This document shows positions 13,558 to 27,403 of a stretch of 64,000 nucleotides of DNA, piece by piece. Location: NCBI GenBank assembly GCA_905250125.1, contig CAJNOL010000295.1, positions 1 through 64,000 of the forward strand, read 5' to 3'. The DNA comes from Rotaria sordida. Its lineage: Eukaryota > Rotifera > Eurotatoria > Philodinida > Philodinidae. The number at the start of each line of letters is the position of its first letter. Positions within the stretch are counted from its first letter, which is position 1. The position numbers and the translations under genes were made by a program. The notes under the pieces are model-generated. The model was not told the DNA's origin, did not search any database, and saw only the letters and a list, made by a program, of their open reading frames with translations.

Positions 13558-14716
13558 GGTCTATTAAATCAACATATTCTTAGTAATATATCTCAAATAA
13601 ATACATCATCTTCAACAACATCATCATCATCATCATCATCATCATCAACAGTAACATTAGCTAATGGTACAATAATTCCATCATCATTATATACTGGTTC
13701 AGGACCAACATTATCAAATTCAAACATTCCTCTTGAATTATTATCAACACCTAATATTGATTCAACAATTAATTCTCAACAATCTTCATTACTTTCTCGT
13801 ACAATATCCGATAATGAACGTTCAATAAATCTACCATCAACATCATTAATGACTAATGGTTCGTCAGATGGACATTCATTACTTGATACAAATAATTTTC
13901 CAAATCTTTCAACAACAACATCAGCAACAACAACGACAACATCGTCATTTTTAACAAATACTAATAATCCAAATGATTTATCATCAACAAATAATAATGT
14001 TATTGGTCATCTACCAGATCATCATACATTTCGATATTTATTATCACCATCAAATCAACAATCTATTCAAACAAATCGTGTTCCATTAACACCAGCAGAG
14101 ATGCGAATGCTTAATAGATTAAATTCAGCTTACGCGAAACTACCATCATTATTAGAATCTGAACGACAAAGGTTCTTTATTTTGTTTTATTTTATAAAAA
14201 AAAAATTTTATTTATTTATTAAAGAACAAATGCAAATCGTATTTTTGGACGAAATCCACTTGGACATTCACAAATGATTTCATATTATCCTCAAACACCA
14301 CCAACAGGTTGTGATACACCAGAATTTTATTATCGTTTAGCACCGGATACATTATTCTTTGTTTTTTATTATATGGAAGTAAGAAAAGAAATATTTAATT
14401 TAAATTTTATTGTTTTCTTTTTTTTAAAGGGAAGTCGTGCACAATATTTAGCTGCTAAAGCATTAAAACGACAATCATGGCGTTTTCATACAAAACATAT
14501 GATGTGGTTTCAACGACATGAAGAACCAAAAACAATAACAGATGATTATGAACAGGTAAAATGAATTTTTTTTGTTTTTGCATAATTATTATATTTTGAT
14601 GGTTTTTTTTCTTGTTTTAGGGTACATATATATTTTTTGATTATGAACGATGGCAAACACGTAAACGAGACAATTTTATATTTGAATATAAATTTTTGGA
14701 AGATCGCGAATTTTAA
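10519..14716 (+). CDS. CNOT3: CCR4-NOT transcription complex subunit 3
   Basis: Scaffold subunit of the CCR4-NOT deadenylase, which shortens mRNA poly(A) tails and represses translation in the cytoplasm. Twelve exons (10519-10543, 10609-10676, 10744-10908, 10972-11100, 11182-11277, 11525-11904, 11956-12138, 12211-12671, 13559-14171, 14225-14378, 14430-14555, 14621-14716) sum to 831 codons plus stop in one frame. The N-terminal Not3 domain starts [20 protein letters not shown] and continues with [15 protein letters not shown] and [16 protein letters not shown], all hallmark blocks of the family. The middle is Ser/Thr/Asn/Gln-rich linker. The C-terminal NOT box reads [20 protein letters not shown] and then [20 protein letters not shown] and [19 protein letters not shown]. 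The start codon matches the family N-terminus. The 0.9-kb intron 8 is the longest. AATAAA lies at 14755-14760, 39 bases past the stop. Identity is secure; single exon edges could be off by a few bases. Confidence 0.95.
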
Positions 14717-15622
14717 GTTTATGTTTATTGTACATAGAAGAAGAGTAAAAAAACAATAAAAGAAAAAAAGAAACGAATATTATATACATATATATGTTAA
14801 AGAAAAAAAAAAGGCACTTTTATTTTAGAAAAAAAAAAGATATATCTATTGAATTAATCGATTGTTATTAGATGTGTTTAACTAAATAGATCTGATCATA
14901 TTTTTCATTCATTTATGTTGTCTCTTTCTCTTTTTTGAATGTGCGCTTGGTTCATTTGTTCTTTTTTTTTTTGAGTGTTGTTTGTTATATTCACTGTCAC
15001 TTTATTTGGTTCTCTTCTTTTTTTTTATGTGTATATCTATCGTATGTATGTATTTGTGTGCGTGTTTTTTTTTAAACAAACAACGTCCTCTTTATGGTCT
15101 GTTGAATTCTTTGTGTTTGGAAAATTTAACAAATGGAGATGTGATGATTTAGTTAGCCTTGATGACGATCATAGGATATAATATTATGATAACATGTTTT
15201 TTATGTCTCTGTCTCTCTTTCTATAGTTTTGTCTTTCTCATCGAACAACACACTGAATCAGTCGACATTGGGATTGGATGAGGATAGGATACACAAAAAA
15301 AAGATATAGACGGAAAAAAAGATGAGAACGTCGACCAGATAATAATTATGTACCATCATGTATCTTTCTATCATGCACAAGCAACCAAACACACACACAC
15401 ACACAAAAACTCAGTAGGCAAGCAGAAAGAAAAAATGTGGGTGCCAAGAAAGAAAAAGAAGAAAAATGTACATCAAGCAAAGACGACGATTGCAAAGAGA
15501 GCAGTTGTATTATCTATCATTTGGTGTAGGCAATCGGTCGCAAAGACTATTCCTTTTTTTTTTTGTTTGTACTCTCATCCGTTGTTTTTTCTTCCACTTG
15601 ATTATTCAGGATCATCATTAAA
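14717..15622. other. Intergenic: CNOT3 3' end and alpha-tubulin upstream region
   Basis: Contains the CNOT3 poly(A) signal (14755-14760), long T and A tracts, and a CA microsatellite (15390-15405). The open frames here are low complexity. The final 80 bases carry a pyrimidine-rich tract and an AG that looks like a splice acceptor upstream of the tubulin ATG (annotated separately). Confidence 0.6.
15581..15610 (+). other. Candidate splice acceptor directly upstream of the tubulin start
   Basis: A pyrimidine-rich run (TTTTTTCTTCCACTTG) followed by TTATTCAG ends about 13 bases before the ATG at 15623. The ATG-only first coding exon lies immediately beyond it. It could be the acceptor of a 5' UTR intron or a spliced-leader trans-splice site. 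No donor is visible that would choose between these. Confidence 0.4.
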
Positions 15623-17720
<2,098 letters not shown>

Positions 17721-18897
17721 ATCAAACAAAAATGAACACATCATCTCATCTACCTAATCTCGTTTGTGTGTAACTAAAATATTTTAATCATTCTACATGA
17801 TATAAATAAATAAATCACTTATTTAACCATTGAAAACAAAAAAGAAAAAATCATCATATTTATATATCATTGGTGTATGTTGTTTTTCAAAACTGAAAAT
17901 AATGTGTACAGAGATACACAAGAAGAAAAAAAATACACACACGTACACATACAGATAAATAATCACGCCGTCAAAAGAAACAAAAACAAATCTATCTCTG
18001 TTGTTTTCCATACTTTACACTACAAAACAAAAAGATTTTCTTTATTGTTCAGTTTTTTCTTTTCTTTTCTTTTTTTCGATGGCGATGATAAGCATACACA
18101 ACATACATACACACACAGATATATAAAGTATAGGCATCCAGAAACCCAACGATAATCAACAGAAAAAAAACCACACACACACAACAACCGTGTAGGTATG
18201 AGCACACAAGCACAAAAAAAAAAGAAAGATAATATAACTGTTGGTTTTTTTCTTTTAAGTTGTGAATAAATTAGGGAGTTTTTTTTTAATAAACGAAAAG
18301 AAAACAGAAAACAACAAAATAAAATGAGTGAACTGCACGCACGCACGCAAACACACAGCAGATAATAAAAGCTGACACACACACACACATAATCGCTTAA
18401 TAAATAAATAAAGGAAAAACAGCGGCGGCGGCAGTAATAGTGGCAGCATAAAAAAAAACAGAAAACACAGTTTGGAACACAGCAGCAACTCACAAAAAAA
18501 AAAAAAAAGAAGAAAAAGAAAAAAGTCGACACAGAAATCGAGAGCCATGAACACATAAACAAAACATACAGGGAATTCCTTCTCCTTTTTTTTTACGCGT
18601 TTTTTTTCTACACAAGTCTCTTTGAGAAACACGCACACACACACACACAACATAAGAGAACCAAAAGAAAAGTATATATGTTCGAATCCTAAATTTTTTT
18701 TCTTTTTTTCGAAGGAAACAAAAACAAAACTGAAATGATGGCGAAAAGAAATGAAAACGAGAAATAGACAGTTAAAAACTTATACTCATATTACAGATCT
18801 TTATTTTTCTTTCCACAGAGATATAACACGATGTTTTTTTTTTCTTTTCTATTACTGTTCTTTCATTTGTGTTGAACATTTGTGTTTTTTTGTCATA
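17721..18897. other. Intergenic region between convergent tubulin and CELF-like genes
   Basis: The tubulin (plus) and CELF-like (minus) genes converge here, so this holds both 3' ends. It is low complexity: CA/CACACA runs (about 18090-18115, 18170-18185, 18375-18390, 18632-18650) and long A runs. The large open frame on the minus strand at 18020-18562 is Cys/Phe/Val-rich only because it reads the antisense of CA and A runs. No gene is called. Confidence 0.65.
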
Positions 18898-20755
18898 CTA
18901 CGAATTACGACGTGGTTTTTTTAATTCAACCTTCAGTCGTTTTGAACCAACGCTAAATCCATCCATACTTGATATCGCTAAAAAGAAAAGAAAACGAATT
19001 TAATTATTTGATTAAAATCAATAATAACAATAAATATATTATCAATTAAAATTTATGCTTTCAAATATAAATTTATTGATGATGATGATTATAGATCTCA
19101 AGGGAATATTAAAATAAAACAACAATGTATATATGATATGAATTTAAGATGGTTTTTTATTAGAAAAAAGTTTTATTTAAAAGAGTAAATCTAAGTAATA
19201 AAATAGTTATGCATTAAGTAAATTTTTTTTATGGAAAATTACGTTTTCAATTAGTCTAAAAACAGAGTTTCTGAAAACTTGTCATGTAAAATTATAAATT
19301 TGTAAAATAATTTCATCTTTTCACAAGAAAAAAAAAACAAAAATATATTTTGAATTTTATAATTAATATTTAAAATATTTGTTCAAAATCAATAATCATC
19401 TGATAGAAAAACAATTTCAATTGTCTGTTATTAGGTGTTTTTATCGAATGAAAATAAAATCCAAAACAAAAATTTATTTCAAGATTTTCTTCGTTATACT
19501 AATAAGAGAACTACTCGAACTGTAATCCGCTATTTGAATTCATATTGGATCTACAATACAGTCACGGTAAAACTAGAAAAATCCTAAAAAGGTTCGTATC
19601 TATGGGCTACTAGAGCCAAGTTATAATTATTTTATTGAATTTTCGACTCGTCTTTAAATATTTGCTGAATAATCAATGAGTAAAATTTCAGGTCGAAATT
19701 CTATTCATTGATTGTTCGGTATATACTTAAAGTTAGATCGAAAATTCAGTAAAACGATCATAATTCAACTCCAGAAATTCATCTTTATGAATCTTTTAAA
19801 GTTTTTTCTAATCTTACTAAGACTTCCTTGTTTGGTCAATGTGAACTCAAACGGTGATTTACAGTTCGAACTCTAAAGACTTGTTTCTTGAATATCTCTT
19901 TCTTTTTTTTACCTTGTTGAGCTGACGAAGGATTATCATATGAAACAAAACCAAAACATTTCGATTGATTTGTTTTTTTGTCAACGAATACCTAAATAAA
20001 AATGAAAATAATATCAACAAAGTAAGATTAACTATTTATTACCTTTGCCGACAAAACATTACCTAAAAATATCATTTAAATAAAAATAATAATTAAAAGA
20101 AACATTTTTTATAAATCAAAAAAACAAAAAAATTTAGATAAAAACTTACCAAATTGAGAAAATAAATTCATTAATGATTGATCATTTGTTTCTTGCGGTA
20201 AATGACAAATAAATAAATTGGAATTTTCAGGTCCGATTTGTTGTTTACCACTTTTTGTTGTACGATATGCTGGATTAGGTGAAAAACGCATTGCTGATAA
20301 ATATGATGAATTATTTGAAAATGGTAAATAACCATCATTACGTTCATAACGATCATTAAACATATTTGATGTTGTTGGTGGTGGTGGTAATGGTCCATTT
20401 TGTTGTTGTTGTGTTAAAAAATTTTGTGTATGTGGTGATGATGGTGAATTAACATATAAATGATTACCAAATGGTGGTGGTGGTGGTAATGGTGGTGCTA
20501 CACGTGAATTAATCATTGATGATGGAATTTGTTGTGTTGGTGATGATTGTTGATAATAAAATGATGATAAAATTTGTTGTTGTTGTTGTTCATTTGTTGG
20601 TGGTAAAAATGGATTTTGATAAGATGGATACGTTGATGATGGTGGTGGTAATGGTGGTGGTTGTAATTGTAAATCAGCAAAACGTCCAACCATTTGATCT
20701 AATGTTAATTTTGATTCTCTTGGAATCATTGAATTATCTAATGATGATGTTGATG

Positions 20756-20786
<31 letters not shown>

Positions 20787-21293
20787 ACGTGTATCAAGTA
20801 ATGAATTATTACGTCGATCTATATCACTTGAAAAAAGTACAGATGATGGTGATGGATCATATAATGAATCACTAAAACATGATGACATTGGTGGTAACTG
20901 TTGAGGACAATATGGTGATGAATCATTTGGAAATTGAAAACGCCCTGTTTGTCCAAGATGATTACCATTTAATAAAGCTGCTGGTGATGATGGTAATGGA
21001 CTAAAATCATTATTATTATGATTTGTTGTTTGTCTTGGATATGGTAATTCATCACCACATATATCACTACCAAATGGTTCCGATGGCCATGAACGATGTT
21101 GTTGAGGATGAACAGGTGAAAATATTGATTCATTCCAATGTTGATCAAGTACTGATTGATTTGATGTAGGCCATATAGGCGGTCGATTATGAAATAATGT
21201 AAAACCATCAGTTGGTTCACCACCTCCACCATTATTATTTGGATTATTATTATTTCCGCTAACGCCACCGCTTGTGACCGTCATTGCGGACAT
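18898..21293 (-). CDS. CELF/Bruno-type RNA-binding protein with one C-terminal RRM
   Basis: Minus-strand gene of four exons (21293-20150, 20062-20043, 19991-19913, 18977-18898) giving 440 codons plus stop. The last 80-odd residues are an RRM most like the third RRM of CELF1/Bruno. It opens [20 protein letters not shown], contains the RNP2-like LFICHL, continues [15 protein letters not shown] and then the RNP1 octamer KCFGFVSY, and ends [16 protein letters not shown]. Canonical CELF proteins have two N-terminal RRMs, a divergent linker and RRM3. Here the first 365 or so residues are low-complexity Asn/Gly/Gln/Pro/Ser (a run of about ten Gln at 20759-20786) with no RRM, so it resembles a linker plus RRM3. 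CELF proteins bind GU-rich elements and control splicing, decay and translation; that function is inferred. Exon 2 is only 20 bases. The last intron is 0.94 kb and contains a foldback. An upstream exon with further RRMs cannot be excluded, but none is seen. Confidence 0.85.
19563..19821. repeat. Foldback in the last intron of the CELF-like gene
   Basis: The left arm (about 19563-19690) includes TATTGAATTTTCGACTCG and AATCAATGAGTAAAATTTC. The right arm (about 19692-19821) holds GAAATTCTATTCATTGATT and ATCGAAAATTCAGTAAAACG. The arms are imperfect and almost abut, so the transcript can form a long hairpin. No coding content. Confidence 0.65.
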
Positions 21294-22546
21294 GATGTTC
21301 CGTCTTGTTTTTTGGGGAGGCTGGCCAACTTACACCCTTACTCACTCAAAATCTAAAATAAATAAATAATAATAAATATATATATTTATATATAAATAAT
21401 TGAATTTTTTTGTTTCTTTTCTCGATAATTTATTTATTTCTGTTAAATTTTGTTTTTTTCTTCTTCTTTGATGAAAATAAATAACTTACATACATACAAA
21501 AAAAATAAATAAAAATCTCGAATTTGTTTATTTCAGTAAATTAAATAAAAATAAATAATAAATTTTCATTTTTTATATATTTAACTATTCTATTGAATTA
21601 AACATGATATACATTTCCATTTTATATATATTTACTATCTTTGGTAAGTACAGTCGTTTGCTAACTTAGATAAAAATGAGATTGCACTCGATCTATATAG
21701 TTCATTTCGTTTTTTTTTCTATGTATAACATATAAATGATGACGATAAAGATGAAGTCAGGCGAGGGAAAGACACATACATATTACAAAGCGAATGAAAC
21801 CTTGGCTTAGCAGTCGATGTATTCGATTTCTTCTTCACTTTCTCTCTCTTTTGTTAGCCCTCGTGCGCTTTCAGTTTCATATATATATATATAAATATAT
21901 ATATGCATTCGGGTACAACGCAACATAAGAAAAAAAAACGAAAGAATCGAATGTGCACACAACACGCTTGGAAACCGTTGGTTGAGCGCGATGTGCACAT
22001 CGAAACAAACAAACATGCACACAAACACGCACACCGTTTATGTTTATTTCTTCAGAGACAACGAACAAAAACAAAAATGGTAGAAAGAAGAAACATAAAG
22101 AAAAAAAAAATTTTTTTTTTATTTATTACTATTAAAAAAAACAAAGAAAAATTTTCTTCTTTTTATTCTTTAGTGTCTAAATATAAGTTTTTTTTGTAAA
22201 TTAATCATGTGTTATTTTATTTTTTTGACAAAACTCCATTATTTTTTTTTTCAAACGTTTTATTTGTCGCTCCGTATGATGAAAATACATTCATTGGTTA
22301 ACTATATTTTACCCATATTGTTTTTCAAGGAGGAGAAGAAGAAAAAAAACGAGAAGAAAAATGGAGGAAAACGACAACGTTGAAATTGGACTTGTGCCAA
22401 ACAGATACAAACTCATATAGTCATATTCGAAAAGATATATGGATGATGATGATTATATTCTGACATCTTTGTTGTTGTTATTGTTTTTTGTTTTTAGATT
22501 CGCATTTTTTATTCTTCTTCTCCCTTTATCCCATAATTTTTCATAG
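21294..22546. promoter_or_regulatory. Shared divergent upstream region of the CELF-like gene (-) and PEX5 (+)
   Basis: The 1.25 kb between two diverging start codons must hold both promoters. It contains AT-rich tracts, a TA run (21880-21904) and a CA-rich/GCGCGATG segment near 21980-22035. No TATA or initiator could be assigned with confidence. Open frames on both strands are short and repeat-derived. A candidate splice acceptor ends at 22546, immediately before the PEX5 ATG. Confidence 0.5.
22518..22546 (+). other. Strong splice acceptor abutting the PEX5 start codon
   Basis: ATTCTTCTTCTCCCTTTATC followed by CCATAATTTTTCATAG places an AG directly before ATG at 22547. This looks like either a trans-splicing acceptor or the end of a 5' UTR intron. 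No obvious donor-containing upstream exon was found. Confidence 0.45.
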
Positions 22547-25500
22547 ATGGCTGCACTCAAACCTCTTCTTGATGCCGAATGTGGTACAACAAACCCGTTG
22601 ATTAAGTTAAGCCAATTCTATACACGTGATAATACACTTGTTACACAAGTAAATCTTTTAGATTTATTTTATTTTATTTTTTTACTTTTATTTCTTTTTT
22701 CTTTTGTTATAGGATGGTCTTATTAAACCAGCAACAAATAATTTTACTGTATATAAATATTTGATTTATGTTAATTTTTATTTTATTTCTTTTGAATGTT
22801 TTTTTTTTTTTTTTTGTAGAATGCGAATCTAACTGGCGGAAGTAATGCAACTATTGATGAACTTGTTAATGAATATCATCGGCCTATAGCAGCACCAAAT
22901 ACATTTCATCTTGAAGGTCTTTTAACCGGTTTACGTTTAGCTGATGATACTATTGATAATACAAATAAACATGGTATTTAATTTTGTTTTATTTTAATTC
23001 GAATTTATTTTGATATATTTAAGAATATGAATGGACGACACAATTTCTTGATTCACTTACAAATGATTTTTCATCTTTTTCAACAAATACAAAGACAAAT
23101 AATAATTTTTCATCATCAATGATTCATCCATTATCAAATCAACAAATACAAACATCACAAAATATAATTAATGATTTTAATATTCAACAACAACAATCAC
23201 AATGGATGCCATGGAATGAACAAACTTATATGTAAGATAAATTTTTTGTATGAAAAAAAAAAAACAATTAATTATAGATTAATTAAATTTTTCTTTTTAA
23301 AAATTAGATTAGTTATGAATTTTTCGTATGTCTATTTGAAGGACATTTTTCTTTTATGAAGTACTTTATTTACAAAAGAAAAGAAAAAATTAATATCTAT
23401 TTTGATTTTTATGTTTAGATAAAAAAAAAAAGAAAGAAAGAAAGATGAATAGAAAATAAAATATGGAATGTTTTTCTTTGGTAAAAAAATAATTTTACTA
23501 TTTATAGGAATAAAAACAAAGAAAAATCGATGACCTTTTTACATAGAGTAGAAAATCACTGAATAAATGATAAAACCAAAACAAAAAAAAACCATAAATA
23601 GCTAATGGTCACAATGACCTTTGCTTATAAACCTTACTTAAGGTTTGGACTAATTGATTAATATATAGAAATGTTTTTTTTTTGTCAATATTTTTCTTAA
23701 TATAATTTCAATATTATGTTTTTTATAGTCCTTCGACTTCAACTTTTCCACTAAATTCAAATTCTACTTTTCTTGATCAACAATCATCAACTGTTGATAC
23801 AGGATTTGACAATGATACTGTCAAAGCTGCACAAAATATTTTTGCACTTTTACAAGAAACTCAATTTGCAGCTGATAGTGAGGTAAAATTTTGAAATAAA
23901 AAAGAAAAAAACAATTCATCGAACTTTTAATTTTTGTTGTTTAGTTTAAAGATTTCGTTGAAAATGTAGCTGGCGGTATTGGAGAAAAATCCACCGTCGA
24001 TGCAAAGAAGCAAGAGGCTACAGGCGAGACGAAAGTAAAAAACAAAAACAAGTTTTTTTTTTTGAATATCATTTATTATTTTTAATAAAATTCTTTTAGG
24101 ATGTAACAGTAGATAAATGGATCAATGAATTTTCTAATGACTTATCGAATGAAAGTGAATGGCAACATGATTGGGCAGCTGATGCTGCTAATTTATCATC
24201 ACTAGACGAGTAATAATGAAAAAAAAATTATTATATTTATATAATTATATTGTTCTTTTTTTGTTTTTTGCTTTTAGTCAAATTCCTCGTTCACAATCAT
24301 GGCTTCGTCATCTTATGGATAATGATGATAGTTATTCTGAATATAAATTTTCGAAAACTAATGTATTTCTTGATCATTCAAATCCATTTGAAGAAGGTCT
24401 TAAACGTTTACAAGCTCATGATATTGTTAATGCTGTTCTATTATTTGAAGCTGCCGTCCAAAAACAGTCGAATCATGTTGAGGTAAAAATAATAAATACA
24501 TATATATGTATAATTTAATTTTCAAATTTTTTTCTCCGTTGTCACAAATATCCTAATAAGAGTTTAAATAGTTATTTGAATAGAGAATACTATTGGCAGG
24601 AAAAAATTTCGAAGAGAAAAATGATTAGTCGTTTTTCTCTAAGGATAGGACATCTGAAAAACTTGGTTTTCCAGAAGTTCTATATCATCCTCGAGAAATG
24701 AACAAATATTTTCCTCTTCGACAAGTCTTATTTATATTTACAACAGATGAAAAAGAAAAAACAAAATAGAAAATAATTCTGGTTGAATAAGTTTGCAAAT
24801 TGTTATACAACAATGTTTGTCTTATTCAGACAAAATTATTCATGCGATTTAATAGAATTAATAACATTATTTGTTCTTATATTGACATGTTTATTTTTAC
24901 TCTATAATTTATTAATAATTAAATACATGAATTAGATGTTCATTAAATATCCTAAAAAAAAAATGAATATAATACTTAATCAATTTCTTTTAAGTTGATT
25001 TCAAATAGAGAACAATATTTTCTTAATTATTTAACAAAGAAAAAAAATCACAGCAGAAGTATCGAAAAGAAGAAGAATAGTATCAGTAGAATGTTCGATG
25101 CATATTATATATAATTTGATTCTCTTTTCAATTCAAATCGTTCGTCAATAATTATTTTTAAGAAAAAAAAACCAATATTCTTTAAAAATAAAAATTAAAT
25201 ATTAAAATTTTCCTACTATGAAGATTTATTCTTATAATAACAAGTAATCAATACTTGTATCCATAAACTACTTAAATATCATATAAGAATTCTCGAAATC
25301 AAACAATTTTCGATTGTATCATAAGAGTCTGTGTCAGAGATGTCTGAAACTCAGATTTTTTTGGTCCCGATCTAAAGAAAACTAATTCAGACTTTATTCG
25401 TATTACATTTAAAAAAAATGTTTCAATACTCATTTTTTGATTTATTTAGTCGATACACGAGTGCCTGACTGGGGATCTCCAAACTTGAAAAATTTTCGTT

Positions 25501-27403
25501 TTCTCTGCTCACTAATCGATGCAACAACAGTCGGGACTCGCACCTTTTTTGGGTCATCTACCTTGTATTATGTGTTGATTAATAAGATTTATTCACTTAA
25601 AACTATAGAATACTTTTTTTTTCTTTCCTAGTCCATGCTCAATATTGATAGTATATATATTAAAGGAAAGAGAAAACTTATCTATTTCTATAAATAATTT
25701 TCTATTTATTAGGCATGGCTTTATCTTGGTATAACTCAAAGTGAAAATGAACAGGATGGTCCTGCTATATGTGCATTAAAAAAGTAAGAATTTTTTGTTT
25801 TGTCTATCTTGAGATTTTTTATTTTACCTTTTTTTTATTTTAAAGATGTGTTGAACTTGATCCAAAAAATTTACAAGCTTATATAACATTAGCTTCATGT
25901 TATGCTAATGAAATGTTAACAAATGAAGCACTTGATTCATTGCGTAAATGGTTAGCTAATAATGATAAATATTCTCATTTATTATCTAATCGTCGATCAC
26001 AAACAACAACTAATGAACCAAGATTGATTGATGAGTATGTTTTATTTATTATTTGATTTATGTTTTTTTTTTTAAAAATAGCTAATTTTTTTGTTTTTCT
26101 ATTTAGATTGGTTTTTGAAGAATTACAAGAATTATTTTTACAAGCAGTTTCATTATCAACTAATCCAAATGATATTGATTCTGATCTACAAGTATGATCA
26201 ATTTTGTTAAACAAAAAAAACAAAAGAGAATTTTCTTTAGGTATGTCTTGGTGTATTGTTTCATTTGCCTGGCGATTATGATAAAGCAGCAGAATGTTTC
26301 AATACAGCTGTTCTTGCTAAACCCGATGTAAGTTTTCATTTTATTTATAAAAATAAAAAAGAAACACAAATAAACAAAAAGATAATTTATCATTTTCGAA
26401 ATTCTGAGAGAGAGAGAGAGAGAGAGAGAATTAATGATGATTGAACTAATTTTCAATGTCAAAATTAATTTCAATGAAATTATTTCAGATAAGTTATATT
26501 ATATATTGTTGCGGTTTATTACCGATAATAGAGTTGTAAATTCTTATTTGAGATAAGAATTGTTGAAAAGAATGTGAAGAATATTCTATAAGACTATTTA
26601 CATTCTATTATTATGATGAATAGAAATAAAAATTGAATAAGAAGAAGTTATTTTTAGAAAACATCGAGCCGTAATTACTTTGCTAATAAATTTTATTAGT
26701 CATTCAATTAACAGGTGTGACAGAGTAAACAGGTCTCTTAGTGTTTCTTTTTTTCGATATTTCAATTTTTTATTCAAAATTTTCAACTTTTAATCCTTTA
26801 CAAGGTTGTAGATTTTTATTAATTAAAGAATGCTTCTTAGTTTTGTGTAAATGCAATATAAAAGAGTACTCGAATATATACTACATTCCAGCTGACGAGG
26901 GAATTTCCTTAAGTACTTACTATCGGTTTCAATGATGGGTATTTTTGTTTATAGATATTAATAACCTAAAAGATTCTTATTTTCGAATTTTGATCTGAAA
27001 CTTTGTGTGTAAGAATAATTGAACTAAACTGAATCTTATCTTTTAGGATGCTCTATTATGGAACAAATTAGGTGCAGCATTAGCTAATGGTGGTCAAAGT
27101 GAAAAAGCAGTTGATGCTTATTATCATGCATTAACATTATCACCCGGTTTTGTACGTGCTCGTTATAATCTTGGCATAAGTTGTTTTAATTTAAGTGCAT
27201 ATAAACAAGCTGTTGAACATTTCTTAACAGCACTTAAACAACAAAGTGATGGTATTGGACCACAAGGTACACATGTGCAAATGTCCGAAAATATTTGGCG
27301 TACATTAGCCATTGCTATCGGTCATTTGCAACGACCAGATTTGGAACAGAGCGTTGGAAAAAAAGATTTATCTAAATTACTTCATGAATTCAAAATTGAG
27401 TGA
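22547..27403 (+). CDS. PEX5: Peroxisomal targeting signal 1 receptor PEX5
   Basis: Cytosolic shuttling receptor that binds C-terminal SKL-type signals and docks at the peroxisome membrane. Thirteen exons (22547-22648, 22713-22748, 22820-22973, 23024-23231, 23729-23882, 23945-24034, 24100-24209, 24278-24482, 25713-25783, 25846-26034, 26107-26191, 26241-26327, 27047-27403) give 615 codons plus stop, near the usual 600-640. The N-terminus MAALKPLLDAECGTTNPLIK carries the conserved Cys (residue 12) that is monoubiquitinated for receptor recycling. WxxxF/Y docking motifs are visible as WTTQF (from about 23033), WNEQTY and WINEF (24118). The C-terminal half is TPR: NPFEEGLKRLQAHDIVNAVL, LYLGITQSENEQDG, CVELDPKNLQAYITLASCYA, HLPGDYDKAAECFNTAVLAK, LWNKLGAALANGGQSEKAVD and VRARYNLGISCFNLSAYKQA. 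Introns of 1.23 kb (24483-25712) and 0.72 kb (26328-27046) interrupt the TPR region. Confidence 0.95.
26406..26429. repeat. (GA)n microsatellite in a PEX5 intron
   Basis: About twelve GA units within intron 12 of PEX5. Read directly from the sequence. Confidence 0.9.

Noticed and set aside
13559..14171. Second gene start at the ATG near 13489
   Set aside because: The segment is exon 9 of CNOT3. The frame joins 12671 to 13559 as a split Gly codon, and upstream sequence is intron.
18020..18653. Long minus-strand open frames rich in Cys, Phe and Val
   Set aside because: They read the antisense of CA microsatellites and A runs in the convergent 3' region of two genes.
20516..20875. Plus-strand Val/Met-rich open frame of 119 codons
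   Set aside because: Antisense shadow of the Gln/Asn/Pro-rich first exon of the CELF-like gene.
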